Of a stretch of DNA of 64,000 nt, positions 16,168 through 23,957 are shown piece after piece. The notes under the pieces are model-generated. The model saw nothing but the letters and a program-made list of their open reading frames with translations, ran no database searches and was not told the origin of the DNA. This DNA comes from Chitinophaga flava. GTDB taxonomy: Bacteria > Bacteroidota > Bacteroidia > Chitinophagales > Chitinophagaceae. Where the stretch lies: assembly GCF_003308995.1 (NCBI RefSeq), contig NZ_QFFJ01000001.1, forward strand, positions 3,596,001-3,660,000, read 5' to 3'. Position numbers and translations under genes: made by a program. Position 1 is the first letter of the stretch, and each line of letters opens with the position of its first letter.

Positions 16168-16635
16168 ATGAGCCACAATTTGAATATTGACAAACTCGAT
16201 TTGCAGATAATCAGCGAGATGATGAATAATGCTGAAATCTCCTATGCCGATCTGGGGAAGAAACTGTTCGTTTCCGGCGGCACCATTCATGTGAGAATGA
16301 AGAAATTGCAAGAACTGGGTATAGTTAAAGGTACTAAATTACATGTAGATCTGAAAATGATTGGTTATGATGTAATCGCCTTTATCGGTATCTATCTCGA
16401 AAAAAGTTCCATGTACGACACTGTCGCCAAAGAACTCCGCAAAATCCCGGAAATGGTACGCCTCAACTATACCACCGGTAGCTACAGCATGTTCGCAGAA
16501 ATTATTTGTAAAGACATCACCCAGTTACGCCGTATACTCCACGATGAACTACAGAAAATAAAAGGAATTGAAAGAACTGAAACCCTTATCTCTCTCGAAG
16601 AAAGCTTTTACCGCACTATCAACGTGGTGGAATAA
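16168..16635 (+). CDS. Lrp/AsnC-family transcriptional regulator
   Basis: 155-residue regulator with an N-terminal winged helix-turn-helix (LDLQIISEMMNNAEISYADL, recognition helix near VSGGTIHVRMKKLQELGIV) and a C-terminal RAM/AsnC effector domain (VIAFIGIYLE, VRLNYTTGSYSMFAEIICKD). Such proteins form octamers and respond to amino acids. It is divergent from the tRNA-like RNA gene and 64 bp upstream of tryptophan 2,3-dioxygenase, so regulation of kynA is a reasonable but untested inference. Confidence 0.93.
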   Translation: MSHNLNIDKLDLQIISEMMNNAEISYADLGKKLFVSGGTIHVRMKKLQELGIVKGTKLHVDLKMIGYDVIAFIGIYLEKSSMYDTVAKELRKIPEMVRLNYTTGSYSMFAEIICKDITQLRRILHDELQKIKGIERTETLISLEESFYRTINVVE

Positions 16636-16699
16636 TCAAGTGCCCGGCCCTGAAAGCTCCTGTAGTTGCTTTTTCGCCCGGAATGCTTAATTTTCACCA

Positions 16700-17632
16700 A
16701 TGGTTACAACAGAAATTGCCGAAAAAATCAAACGGCTGGAAGAAAAGTATGCCGCCATGGGTCAAAACCTGTCTTCCTATCTCGACGGGCTCCTGTACGC
16801 GGACTATCTGACATACTGGGATTATATCCAACTGGATGTTTTGCTCAACCTGCAACATCCGCGCACGCCGATTCCGGATGAAAATATCTTCATCATTTAT
16901 CACCAGATAACGGAATTGTATTTTAAATTGACCCTGCAGGCTATCGATCAGATATGCCAGGCGCCGGAATTGTCGGCAACGGTGTTTACCACCCAACTGA
17001 AAAGGATCAACAACTATTTCCGAAACCTGATCAACTCTTTCGAGATCATGGTGGACGGAATGGATAAAGAACAGTTCCTGCAGTTCAGGATGGCTTTGCT
17101 GCCTGCCAGCGGATTTCAGAGTGGTCAGTTCCGTAAGATAGAGATCTGCTCCACCCAACTGCAAAATCTGGTGTACGAGCCCCAACGTGCGGGCTTGACA
17201 AACGGTGAGCTGAATACTGTGCTGGACAATATTTACTGGAGAAGTGGTGCCACAGAACTGGCCACCGGCAAGAAAACCCTGACCCTGCGACAGTTTGAGC
17301 TTAAATACATGAGCTCTTTCCTGGATCTGGCTACCCGTTACCAACAACGTAATATCCAGTCAGCATACCTGCAACTGCCGGCAGCAGACAGACAGGCCAT
17401 TATCCCTCTGCTGAAGGAGTATGACCTGAACATCAACGTACGCTGGCCCCTGATGCATTATAAATCCGCCGTAAGGTATCTGCACAAAAAACCGGAAGAC
17501 ATCGCAGCCACCGGCGGTACCAACTGGCAACAGTATCTGCCCCCGAAAAACAAACGTATCGTGTTTTTCCCGGAATTATGGACAGAAGAAGAATTGAACA
17601 ACTGGGGAAAACTGGCTATGGGTGACGAATAA
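16700..17632 (+). CDS. kynA: Tryptophan 2,3-dioxygenase
   Basis: Haem enzyme opening the indole ring of L-tryptophan to N-formylkynurenine, first step of the kynurenine pathway. The 310-residue protein shows the substrate-pocket segment YHQITELYFKLTLQ, the signature FRMALLPASGFQSGQFRKIE, the proximal haem His in NVRWPLMHYKSAVRYL, and the C-terminal ATGGTNWQQYLPP loop. The family is tetrameric and cytoplasmic. No other kynurenine-pathway genes are adjacent. The Lrp/AsnC-type gene immediately upstream on the same strand may respond to an amino acid here. Confidence 0.95.
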   Translation: MVTTEIAEKIKRLEEKYAAMGQNLSSYLDGLLYADYLTYWDYIQLDVLLNLQHPRTPIPDENIFIIYHQITELYFKLTLQAIDQICQAPELSATVFTTQLKRINNYFRNLINSFEIMVDGMDKEQFLQFRMALLPASGFQSGQFRKIEICSTQLQNLVYEPQRAGLTNGELNTVLDNIYWRSGATELATGKKTLTLRQFELKYMSSFLDLATRYQQRNIQSAYLQLPAADRQAIIPLLKEYDLNINVRWPLMHYKSAVRYLHKKPEDIAATGGTNWQQYLPPKNKRIVFFPELWTEEELNNWGKLAMGDE

Positions 17633-17636
17633 CCCC

Positions 17637-18347
17637 CTATGCTATTTTCTGCGTAGTAAACCTCTTGATAAAATATGCCAGCAGCGGTACATCCGCCTTT
17701 TCCAGCGGGTGTGCCGTATCCGGCAATATCGTCAGTTGAGCTTCCGGCAACGATTTATATACTTCGATCGTTTCGGCAAAAGACACCATGTTATCACGAT
17801 CGCCCAGCAACAGCATACACGGCGATGCTACCTGCGCAAAATCCTGTTGCTTTAACAGCGACTGATGCCCAAGCTCCGTTATCAGCTGCGCAGTACGCGA
17901 TACCACTTCCTTCCAGTCATTAGACACATGCCTTTCCTGCAGTATCCTGGCAAACCCCGGTACCTTTTCTTCAATCAGTACAGGATTCAGTTGTTTAACC
18001 TCGTTGCTGGCCGTGGCCTCGTTCCAGTTGTATTTGGTGGCCAGTGTCATCACCCGGCCTATTTTTTCCGGATAATGCCGGGCCAGGTACATGGCCACAT
18101 AACCTCCCATGCTGTACCCAAATACATGCACAAAGTCGAGCTGATGCTGGTCAAGGTATTCCAGCACTTCTGCGGCAAATACGTGGATACTAAAGCCATT
18201 GGTTGAAAACGGCACATCGCCGTGACCACTGAAGTTGAGAATATGAACATCGTAATAAGGCTCCAGTTGGGCGGCCAGCGCCTGAAACTGTATCCCGGCG
18301 CCAAGTGCGCCGTGGAGAAGGAGTATGGGGAGTTTATTTTGCTGCAT
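17637..18347 (-). CDS. Alpha/beta-fold hydrolase
   Basis: 236-residue cytoplasmic hydrolase. Motifs in order: oxyanion-hole region LLLHGALGAG, nucleophile elbow GYSMGGYVA (Ser), acid residue in LLLGDRDNMVS, and catalytic His in PDTAHPLEK. The substrate is not predictable. It is convergent with kynA with only 4 bp between the stops. The upstream spacer 18359-18448 contains a long imperfect palindrome. Confidence 0.87.
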   Translation of the reverse strand: MQQNKLPILLLHGALGAGIQFQALAAQLEPYYDVHILNFSGHGDVPFSTNGFSIHVFAAEVLEYLDQHQLDFVHVFGYSMGGYVAMYLARHYPEKIGRVMTLATKYNWNEATASNEVKQLNPVLIEEKVPGFARILQERHVSNDWKEVVSRTAQLITELGHQSLLKQQDFAQVASPCMLLLGDRDNMVSFAETIEVYKSLPEAQLTILPDTAHPLEKADVPLLAYFIKRFTTQKIA

Positions 18348-18358
18348 TAAAATATCAA

Positions 18359-18448
18359 GAGATTTATGGATTAGAAATTTTGTTATCTGAAGGTCTTGCT
18401 ACTTTAACAAAATAACAAAATCTCTACTTCTCTGAATCTATAAATCTC
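18359..18448. repeat. Nested imperfect palindrome in the SDR/hydrolase spacer
   Basis: Outer arms GAGATTTAT (18359-18367) and ATAAATCTC (18440-18448) with GATT/AATC inside them, and inner arms ATTTTGTTAT (18377-18386) and ATAACAAAAT (18412-18421). The whole spacer would fold into one cruciform or long hairpin. It lies downstream of the SDR gene but lacks the T run of a terminator. Confidence 0.65.
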
Positions 18449-18461
18449 CAAATCCTGAAAA

Positions 18462-19211
18462 TCATCTGGCCAGGTACGCCCCGTCTACCGGGTAATAACC
18501 ACCGGTCACGAAGGAAGAAGGGGGAGAACTTAACCATAGTACCAGTTCTGCTACTTCCTCCGGCTTGCCTAACCGGCCTATGGGATGCAATGCCACCAGC
18601 TCCTGCATCACCTGCTGGCTCAGATGTTTTAATAAAGGGGTTTCTATAAATCCGGGACCTACAGCATTGATGCGGATACCCTTGGCAGAATATTCTATGG
18701 CAGCTGTTTGCGTAAGTCCTATCACCGCGTGTTTGGCCGCTACATAAGCGCAGGCCCCGGCAAAGCCTACAGCGCCCAGGATAGAAGCCATGTTGACGAT
18801 CACGCCGCTGCCGGCTTTTTCCATGACGGGCAACTGATAACGCATGCCATAAAACACCCCGTTAAGGTTGATGTTGATCACCTTTTCCCATTCACTAAGC
18901 TGATAAGCGCCGGTAGGAGCAGACTCACCGCCGATACCGGCATTGTTGCAGGCTATGTCAAGCTGCTTGTATTGCTTTATGGTGGCGGCCACCAGCTGTT
19001 CACATTCAGCTGCCTTGCTGACGTCTGATTTAATAAAAACAGCATTGCCACCAGCTTGTGTAATCCCTTCGGCGACGGCCTTCCCGCCTTTTTCATCGAT
19101 GTCACTCACCACCACGCTGGCACCGTTGTGCGCGTAGATTTCCGCTACACATTTGCCAATACCGGAGCCTGCACCGGTTACTAAGGCTACCTTGTCCGTT
19201 AAAAGTCCCAT
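18462..19211 (-). CDS. SDR-family NAD(P)-dependent oxidoreductase
   Basis: 249-residue classical short-chain dehydrogenase. The Rossmann glycine motif is VTGAGSGIGKCVAEIY, the adenine-binding acidic region ends VVVSDIDEKGG (Asp suggests NAD+ preference), followed by NNAGIGGESAPTG, and the catalytic Ser (VNMASILGAVGF) and YVAAKHAV (Tyr-X3-Lys). It ends with the typical FVTGGYYPVDGAY. The substrate is not evident; it is similar in layout to 3-oxoacyl-ACP reductase-like dehydrogenases. Confidence 0.92.
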   Translation of the reverse strand: MGLLTDKVALVTGAGSGIGKCVAEIYAHNGASVVVSDIDEKGGKAVAEGITQAGGNAVFIKSDVSKAAECEQLVAATIKQYKQLDIACNNAGIGGESAPTGAYQLSEWEKVININLNGVFYGMRYQLPVMEKAGSGVIVNMASILGAVGFAGACAYVAAKHAVIGLTQTAAIEYSAKGIRINAVGPGFIETPLLKHLSQQVMQELVALHPIGRLGKPEEVAELVLWLSSPPSSFVTGGYYPVDGAYLAR

Positions 19212-19272
19212 GTCATCCCGTTTTGGGTGTTTAACAATGCAGTACAGTTAAATGTTCCTTGTATTTTTTTGT

Positions 19273-19280
19273 TATTTTTG
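19273..19280 (+). promoter_or_regulatory. -7 element upstream of the DUF4290-murA operon
   Basis: TATTTTTG, 72 bp before the DUF4290 start, matches TAnnTTTG. No -33 TTTG is seen at normal spacing. Confidence 0.5.
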
Positions 19281-19352
19281 CATGGATGCAGTCACTTTAC
19301 TATCTTCACTTTTAAGATGTTCCTACATCAATAATATTTTTAAATATATATA

Positions 19353-20078
19353 ATGGAATATAATACCACGCGTAATTACCTGATAATGAAGGAATATGGC
19401 AGGAATATCCAGAAAATGGTGGAATTCCTGGTAACCATAGAGGATGATGAGGACCGCCAGCGCAATGCGATGGCTGTGATCGAGTTAATGGGTACGCTTA
19501 ATCCGCATCTGAGAAATGTGGAAGACTTCAGGCACAAACTATGGGATCATATCTTTAACATATCCGGATTCAACCTGAACGTGGAATCTCCATATCCGAG
19601 ACCTACAAGGGAAGCGCTGCAGGCCAAACCGGACCGTTTGCCCTATCCTAAAAAATATCCCCGCAACCGTCACTTTGGTAAAAACCTGGAACTGGTGATC
19701 GACAAAGCGATCCATGAAGACAACCAGGAAAAAAAGGAAGGGTTTACTCAATGCATCGGCAACTACATGAAACTCGCCTATTCCAACTGGCACAAGGAAA
19801 GTGTACATGACGATGCTATCAGGGGTGAACTGATGTCCATCAGTAATAATGAACTGGACTACCAGCCAGGCAATGCCAGCGTTAGCAGCAATACCAACAC
19901 GCAAACCGGTGGCGGCATGACTTTCAATACCAGTGGTAACACCGGTGGCGGAGATCATTTCAGGTCCAACAAACGCAAAAACTTCCAGCAGAACAACAAG
20001 TTCAAAGGCAACAACGGAGGCGGAGGCAAAAACAATAACAACAAGCACAATAACAAATACAAAAACAGGAACAAGTGA
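19353..20078 (+). CDS. DUF4290 protein with Asn/Gly/Lys-rich tail
   Basis: 241-residue cytoplasmic protein of a Bacteroidota-specific family of unknown function. The folded part (residues 1-160) begins MEYNTTRNYLIMKEYGRN and contains DDEDRQRNAMAVIELMG, NPHLRNVEDFRHKLWDHIF and SNWHKESVHDDAIR. The last 80 residues are low-complexity and probably disordered: Thr/Gly-rich, then basic and Asn-rich (ending NNKHNNKYKNRNK), as in RNA-binding tails. The stop codon overlaps the murA GTG start (GTGA), so the two are translationally coupled. The family commonly sits at this position, suggesting a cell-wall or division link. Confidence 0.87.
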   Translation: MEYNTTRNYLIMKEYGRNIQKMVEFLVTIEDDEDRQRNAMAVIELMGTLNPHLRNVEDFRHKLWDHIFNISGFNLNVESPYPRPTREALQAKPDRLPYPKKYPRNRHFGKNLELVIDKAIHEDNQEKKEGFTQCIGNYMKLAYSNWHKESVHDDAIRGELMSISNNELDYQPGNASVSSNTNTQTGGGMTFNTSGNTGGGDHFRSNKRKNFQQNNKFKGNNGGGGKNNNNKHNNKYKNRNK

Positions 20079-21388
20079 GCAGTGCCTTCGAAGTAAGAGG
20101 TGGCAACCGTCTGAAAGGGGAAATTATACCCCAGGGAGCCAAAAACGAAGCTTTACAAATCATTAGCGCCGTGATGCTGACTGCAGAGAAAGTCACCATT
20201 CACAATATTCCGGATATAGTAGATGTCAACCTGTTGATAGAACTGTTGGGAGATGCAGGCGTAAAAGTAAACCGTATCAGCCGCGATAAGTGTGAGTTTC
20301 AGGCCGACAACATCGACCTGGCGTATCTGCAGAGTGCCGATTTCAAAAAGAAATCCGGCAGGCTCCGTGGCTCCGTAATGATTGCCGGCCCGCTCCTGGC
20401 CCGGTTTGGAAAGGCCCTGATCCCGAAACCCGGAGGGGACAAGATCGGCCGCCGTCGCCTGGATACCCATATCATCGGGTTCGAAAAACTGGGTGCCCGC
20501 TTCATCTACGATGCAGACGATAACTACTTCCGCCTGGAAGCCCCTGCTGGCGGACTCAAAGGCACTTATATGCTGCTGGACGAACCCAGCGTTACCGGTA
20601 CAGCCAACATCGTGATGGCCGCAGTACTGGCACAGGGAACGACCACCATCTACAACGCTGCCTGCGAACCTTACCTGCAGCAGCTCTGCAAAATGCTCAA
20701 CAGCATGGGCGCTCGTATCAGCGGTGTAGGTTCCAACCTGCTCACCATCGAAGGGGTAGCCACCCTCGGCGGATGCCAGCACAGCATGCTCCCCGACATG
20801 ATCGAGATCGGATCTTTCATCGGTCTCGCTGCCATGACGCAAAGTGAGCTCACCATCAAAAATGCGGGCGTGGAAAGCCTGGGTATCATCCCCGAGAAAT
20901 TCCGCTCCCTCGGTATACAACTCGAGATCAGAGGAAATGATATCTATATTCCTTCCCAGGAATCATATGAAATACAGACCTTCCTCGATGGCTCCATCCT
21001 TACCATCTCCGACCACCCATGGCCCGGATTTACGCCTGACCTGCTGAGCATTGTGCTGGTAGTAGCTACACAAGCCAAAGGCAGCGTGATGATCCACCAG
21101 AAAATGTTCGAGAGCAGACTGTTCTTCGTGGATAAACTGATCGATATGGGCGCACAGATAGTACTGTGCGATCCGCACCGTGCTGTGGTGATAGGCCTTG
21201 GCCGTCAGCATCAGCTGCGGGGCATCACCATGTCTTCTCCGGATATCCGCGCCGGTGTTTCCCTGCTGATCGCTGCCCTCAGCGCCGAAGGCAAAAGCAC
21301 CATCCAGAACATCGACCAGATTGACCGCGGTTACCAGTACATCGACGAACGGTTGAGAAATCTGGGAGCCGATATCAAGCGTATTTAA
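20075..21388 (+). CDS. murA: UDP-N-acetylglucosamine 1-carboxyvinyltransferase, Asp active-site variant
   Basis: Cytoplasmic enzyme transferring enolpyruvate from PEP to UDP-GlcNAc, the first committed step of peptidoglycan synthesis. The 437-residue protein shows the N-terminal QGAKNEALQII (catalytic Lys-Asn) and the inverse alpha/beta barrel repeats. In the active-site loop, PKPGGDKIGRRRLDTH, Asp122 occupies the position of E. coli Cys115. Asp at this site is known from naturally fosfomycin-resistant MurA enzymes. The start codon is GTG, overlapping the DUF4290 stop by 4 bp. A 10-bp stem terminator follows. Confidence 0.95.
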   Translation: MSSAFEVRGGNRLKGEIIPQGAKNEALQIISAVMLTAEKVTIHNIPDIVDVNLLIELLGDAGVKVNRISRDKCEFQADNIDLAYLQSADFKKKSGRLRGSVMIAGPLLARFGKALIPKPGGDKIGRRRLDTHIIGFEKLGARFIYDADDNYFRLEAPAGGLKGTYMLLDEPSVTGTANIVMAAVLAQGTTTIYNAACEPYLQQLCKMLNSMGARISGVGSNLLTIEGVATLGGCQHSMLPDMIEIGSFIGLAAMTQSELTIKNAGVESLGIIPEKFRSLGIQLEIRGNDIYIPSQESYEIQTFLDGSILTISDHPWPGFTPDLLSIVLVVATQAKGSVMIHQKMFESRLFFVDKLIDMGAQIVLCDPHRAVVIGLGRQHQLRGITMSSPDIRAGVSLLIAALSAEGKSTIQNIDQIDRGYQYIDERLRNLGADIKRI

Positions 21389-21409
21389 ACAAACTGTTAA
21401 TACCTCCTC

Positions 21410-21452
21410 AAAACCCAAACTCCAGGAAACATTTTACTGGATTTTGGGTTTT
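21410..21452 (+). terminator. Intrinsic terminator of murA
   Basis: AAAACCCAAA (21410-21419) pairs with TTTGGGTTTT (21443-21452), extended by CCAG/CTGG inside; 21 bp after the murA stop. A short T-rich run follows. Confidence 0.75.
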
Positions 21453-21479
21453 GCATTTGAGGCAAGCAGCCTATTTTCG
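21450..21479 (+). promoter_or_regulatory. Candidate gmk promoter
   Basis: TTTG (21450-21453) and TATTTTCG (21472-21479, one mismatch to TAnnTTTG) are 18 bp apart and end 15 bp before the gmk ATG. Confidence 0.4.
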
Positions 21480-21494
21480 ACTTTTATTATCATA

Positions 21495-22064
21495 ATGGAA
21501 AAAAAGATCATCATTGTCACCGCCCCCTCCGGAGCCGGTAAAACAACCATCGTAAAAAAAATGCTGGCCAGCATGCCTGTTCTGGCCTTTTCTGTGTCCG
21601 CTGCCACCCGTACCGCCCGTGAAGGCGAAGTAAACGGAAAGGACTATTATTTCATGACCACTGAGGAGTTTCACTCCAAAATTGATGAAAATGCCTTCGC
21701 AGAATATGAAATGGTATATGCCGGCAAATACTACGGTACACTGAAGAGCGAACTGGAACGCATCTGGGATAACAACAAGGTTCCGATGGTGGATATTGAT
21801 GTAAAAGGAGCCCTCTCTATCAAAGAACACTACCACGATAAAGCCCTCACTATTTTTATTCAACCACCTTCTATCGATGCGCTGCGGACCCGTCTCAGCG
21901 AACGAGGTACCGAAACACAGGCCTCACTGGACGAGCGTCTGGCCAAAGCACAGTACGAACTGTCTTTCTCTCATGAGTTTGACAGGATTGTTGTCAACGA
22001 TGAACTGGAACGGGCCTACGAAGAAGTGAAAAATCTGGTAAATGATTTTTTGAATATAAAATAG
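21495..22064 (+). CDS. gmk: Guanylate kinase
   Basis: Phosphorylates GMP to GDP using ATP. The 189-residue protein starts at MEKKIIIVTAPSGAGKTTIV with the P-loop near residue 12. GMP-binding residues are seen in SVSAATRTAREGEVNGKDYYF, AEYEMVYAGKYYGT and VDIDVKGALSIKE; the LID arginines follow in RLSERGTETQASLDERLAK. The start at 21495 is preferred over 21444, which would add 17 residues read through the murA terminator and the candidate promoter. Confidence 0.96.
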   Translation: MEKKIIIVTAPSGAGKTTIVKKMLASMPVLAFSVSAATRTAREGEVNGKDYYFMTTEEFHSKIDENAFAEYEMVYAGKYYGTLKSELERIWDNNKVPMVDIDVKGALSIKEHYHDKALTIFIQPPSIDALRTRLSERGTETQASLDERLAKAQYELSFSHEFDRIVVNDELERAYEEVKNLVNDFLNIK

Positions 22065-22093
22065 CAGGGTGATCGTTGGTGTACCTAATTCGT

Positions 22094-22101
22094 TATTTTT
22101 G
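22094..22101 (+). promoter_or_regulatory. Promoter -7 element of the CNNM/CorC gene, nearly leaderless
   Basis: TATTTTTG is followed by only five bases (TTAGG) before the ATG at 22107, so the mRNA would start at or next to the start codon. Confidence 0.55.
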
Positions 22102-22106
22102 TTAGG

Positions 22107-23372
22107 ATGGACGGATACACAATTATAATTCTAGTTTTCCTCGTACTGCTGGCAGCCTTCTTCTCAGGTATAGAAGCTGCCTTTGCCAATGTGAATAAAC
22201 TCAGCATTGAGCTCAAAAAAAAGCAGGGAAGGGCTACCGGCAAAATACTGGCCGGTTTTAACGAGCATCCCAGCCGTTTTCTGGCTACCAGCCTCGTAGG
22301 GCTTACAATCACCGTGGTGATCTACAGCATCCTGCTCGCAGGCTTTTTTCAGCCGATCTGGGAAGCCAGTACTGCAGCGCCTGAAAACGTGCCCATGCCG
22401 CTCGTAATTTTCCTGGAAATATTACTGGCATCGCTGATAATGTTGTTCCTGGGCTTTTTTATACCCAGAGCCATTTTCCGGTCACGCCCGGAAGCACTGC
22501 TGAGCTTTTTCGCGCTGCCAATCTCTGTCGTGGCCAAACCACTGTTCGTGATCGGCAATGTCCTGGTGTCTATTTCCGAATGGATGCTGAAATACCTTTT
22601 TAACGTGCGTATACTCGAAACCCGCGAATCTTTTTCCCGGGTAGATGTGGAGCATTTCATCCGGCAGTCGCAGCAGCACTTTGGTGAAAACCAGGAGCTG
22701 AATACCGAGCTGTTCGAAAATGCCCTCTCACTGGCTCATGTTAAAATCCGTGGCTGTCTGATTCCCCGCAAAGAGATAGAAGCGCTCGATATCAAAAACC
22801 CTATCATTGACGCGCGGAAGAAGTTCATGGAAACAAAACTGTCCAAGATTATTATCTACGATACAACAATCGATAATATTCTGGGTTATATTCATCAACT
22901 GGACATGTTTAAAAATCCACAGAACATCGAAAGCATCATTCACCCGATACTGGCTGTGCCGGAAACAATGAGTGCCATTGATCTGCTGAGCAAGTTCAAC
23001 AAAGAGCGCAAAAGTATCGCATGGGTTGTGGATGAGTTCGGTGGAACTGCTGGTATAGTAACTATTGAAGATGTACTGGAAGAAATCTTCGGAGAGATCA
23101 AAGATGAACACGATGAAGAAGAGTTTGTAGAAAAACAGATCGCCGAAAAAGAGTATATTTTTTCAGGAAGATTAGAGCTTGATTACTTAAATGAAAAATA
23201 TAGTCTTGATTTTCCTGAAGATGAAAGTGAAACATTGTCGGGGTATATCATCAATCATCATGAAACCATTCCCAAGATAAAAGAAAGGATCATTATTGGT
23301 GACTATGAGTTTGATATACTGAACGTTACAGACACTCGCATCGAGATGGTGAAGATGAAAATTCTGGGTTGA
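22107..23372 (+). CDS. CNNM/CorC-family membrane protein (HlyC/CorC type)
   Basis: 421-residue inner-membrane protein: a DUF21 (CNNM) transmembrane domain with about four helices (residues 1-170), a tandem CBS pair (about 200-330, including CLIPRKEIEALDIKNP and SIAWVVDEFGGTAGIVTIED) and a C-terminal CorC_HlyC (transporter-associated) domain (YIFSGRLELDYLNEKYSLDF, ETLSGYIINHHETIPK). Family members affect Mg2+/Co2+ transport or related ion homeostasis, and CBS pairs bind adenine nucleotides. The gene follows gmk by 42 bp with its own promoter box. A 585-bp spacer follows before tatC. Confidence 0.9.
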   Translation: MDGYTIIILVFLVLLAAFFSGIEAAFANVNKLSIELKKKQGRATGKILAGFNEHPSRFLATSLVGLTITVVIYSILLAGFFQPIWEASTAAPENVPMPLVIFLEILLASLIMLFLGFFIPRAIFRSRPEALLSFFALPISVVAKPLFVIGNVLVSISEWMLKYLFNVRILETRESFSRVDVEHFIRQSQQHFGENQELNTELFENALSLAHVKIRGCLIPRKEIEALDIKNPIIDARKKFMETKLSKIIIYDTTIDNILGYIHQLDMFKNPQNIESIIHPILAVPETMSAIDLLSKFNKERKSIAWVVDEFGGTAGIVTIEDVLEEIFGEIKDEHDEEEFVEKQIAEKEYIFSGRLELDYLNEKYSLDFPEDESETLSGYIINHHETIPKIKERIIIGDYEFDILNVTDTRIEMVKMKILG

Positions 23373-23579
23373 CAGACCGTATTTTAGCAGATGTTATACG
23401 ATGTTTATATGATATGAAATTAATTGTAATGTTTGTATTAACGGCATAATAACAAAATTTGCTAAAACGTTTTTTAAAAAAGTAGTAGGAATTTAACACG
23501 GATTGTATACATTTGCTGTGGATGATGTAACACAATGATTTGATTTTTGTTAAAAGGTTGTAAAAAAAGTGTTCCAACA

Positions 23580-23609
23580 TTGATAATAAAATAATTCTTG
23601 TTATTTTTG
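23580..23609 (+). promoter_or_regulatory. Promoter upstream of the small secreted ORF/tatC
   Basis: TTG (23580-23582) and TATTTTTG (23602-23609) are spaced by 19 bp. A transcript from here has about 120 nt before the small ORF. Confidence 0.55.
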
Positions 23610-23737
23610 TATTACAATATAAAAGCGACCAGTGATCCTTACTTATACTGAAAGCTTGCCATCAATTAGGTAAGTAATTTGAACTGGAAGCAAAAGACAT
23701 TCTCGAATTCAACTTTTTTGGGGTTAACAAACAATGG

Positions 23738-23854
23738 ATGAAAGGCCGGCTCTTGATTCTTCTCGGGCTGGCTCTTTTTTTTGTACCTACTCAAGCCAAC
23801 ACTACCACCACTACGGCTCCCATTGCTACTCCTGTTCTCTTAAAAGACTATTAA
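23738..23854 (+). CDS. Possible 38-residue secreted peptide
   Basis: The ORF encodes MKGRLLILLGLALFFVPTQA, a textbook signal peptide (basic start, hydrophobic core, small-X-small cleavage site), followed by an 18-residue mature part NTTTTTAPIATPVLLKDY. It lies downstream of a consensus promoter and 103 bp before tatC. I do not recognise a family. The five Thr in a row and short mature part could equally be a chance frame, so its status rests on the signal sequence and promoter only. Confidence 0.4.
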   Translation: MKGRLLILLGLALFFVPTQANTTTTTAPIATPVLLKDY

Positions 23855-23903
23855 AACCTCATACTTTATCTCGCTTCTGCTGTAAATTGTAGACTTCAAC
23901 AAC

Positions 23904-23911
23904 TATATTTG
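23904..23911 (+). promoter_or_regulatory. tatC-proximal -7 element
   Basis: TATATTTG matches TAnnTTTG, 46 bp before the tatC ATG; the -33 partner is not well placed. Confidence 0.4.
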
Positions 23912-23957
23912 TGATCCTGTAGAAATCATATTCAATACCGCTCGATCGTAATAAAAC

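Larger units (their letters stand above)
23373..23957. other. Spacer between the CNNM/CorC gene and tatC
   Basis: 585 bp. The left part is AT-rich without coding frames. A consensus promoter lies at 23580-23609, a possible 38-codon signal-peptide ORF at 23738-23854, and a tatC-proximal TATATTTG box at 23904-23911. No terminator hairpin with a T run is evident after the CNNM/CorC gene. Confidence 0.5.
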
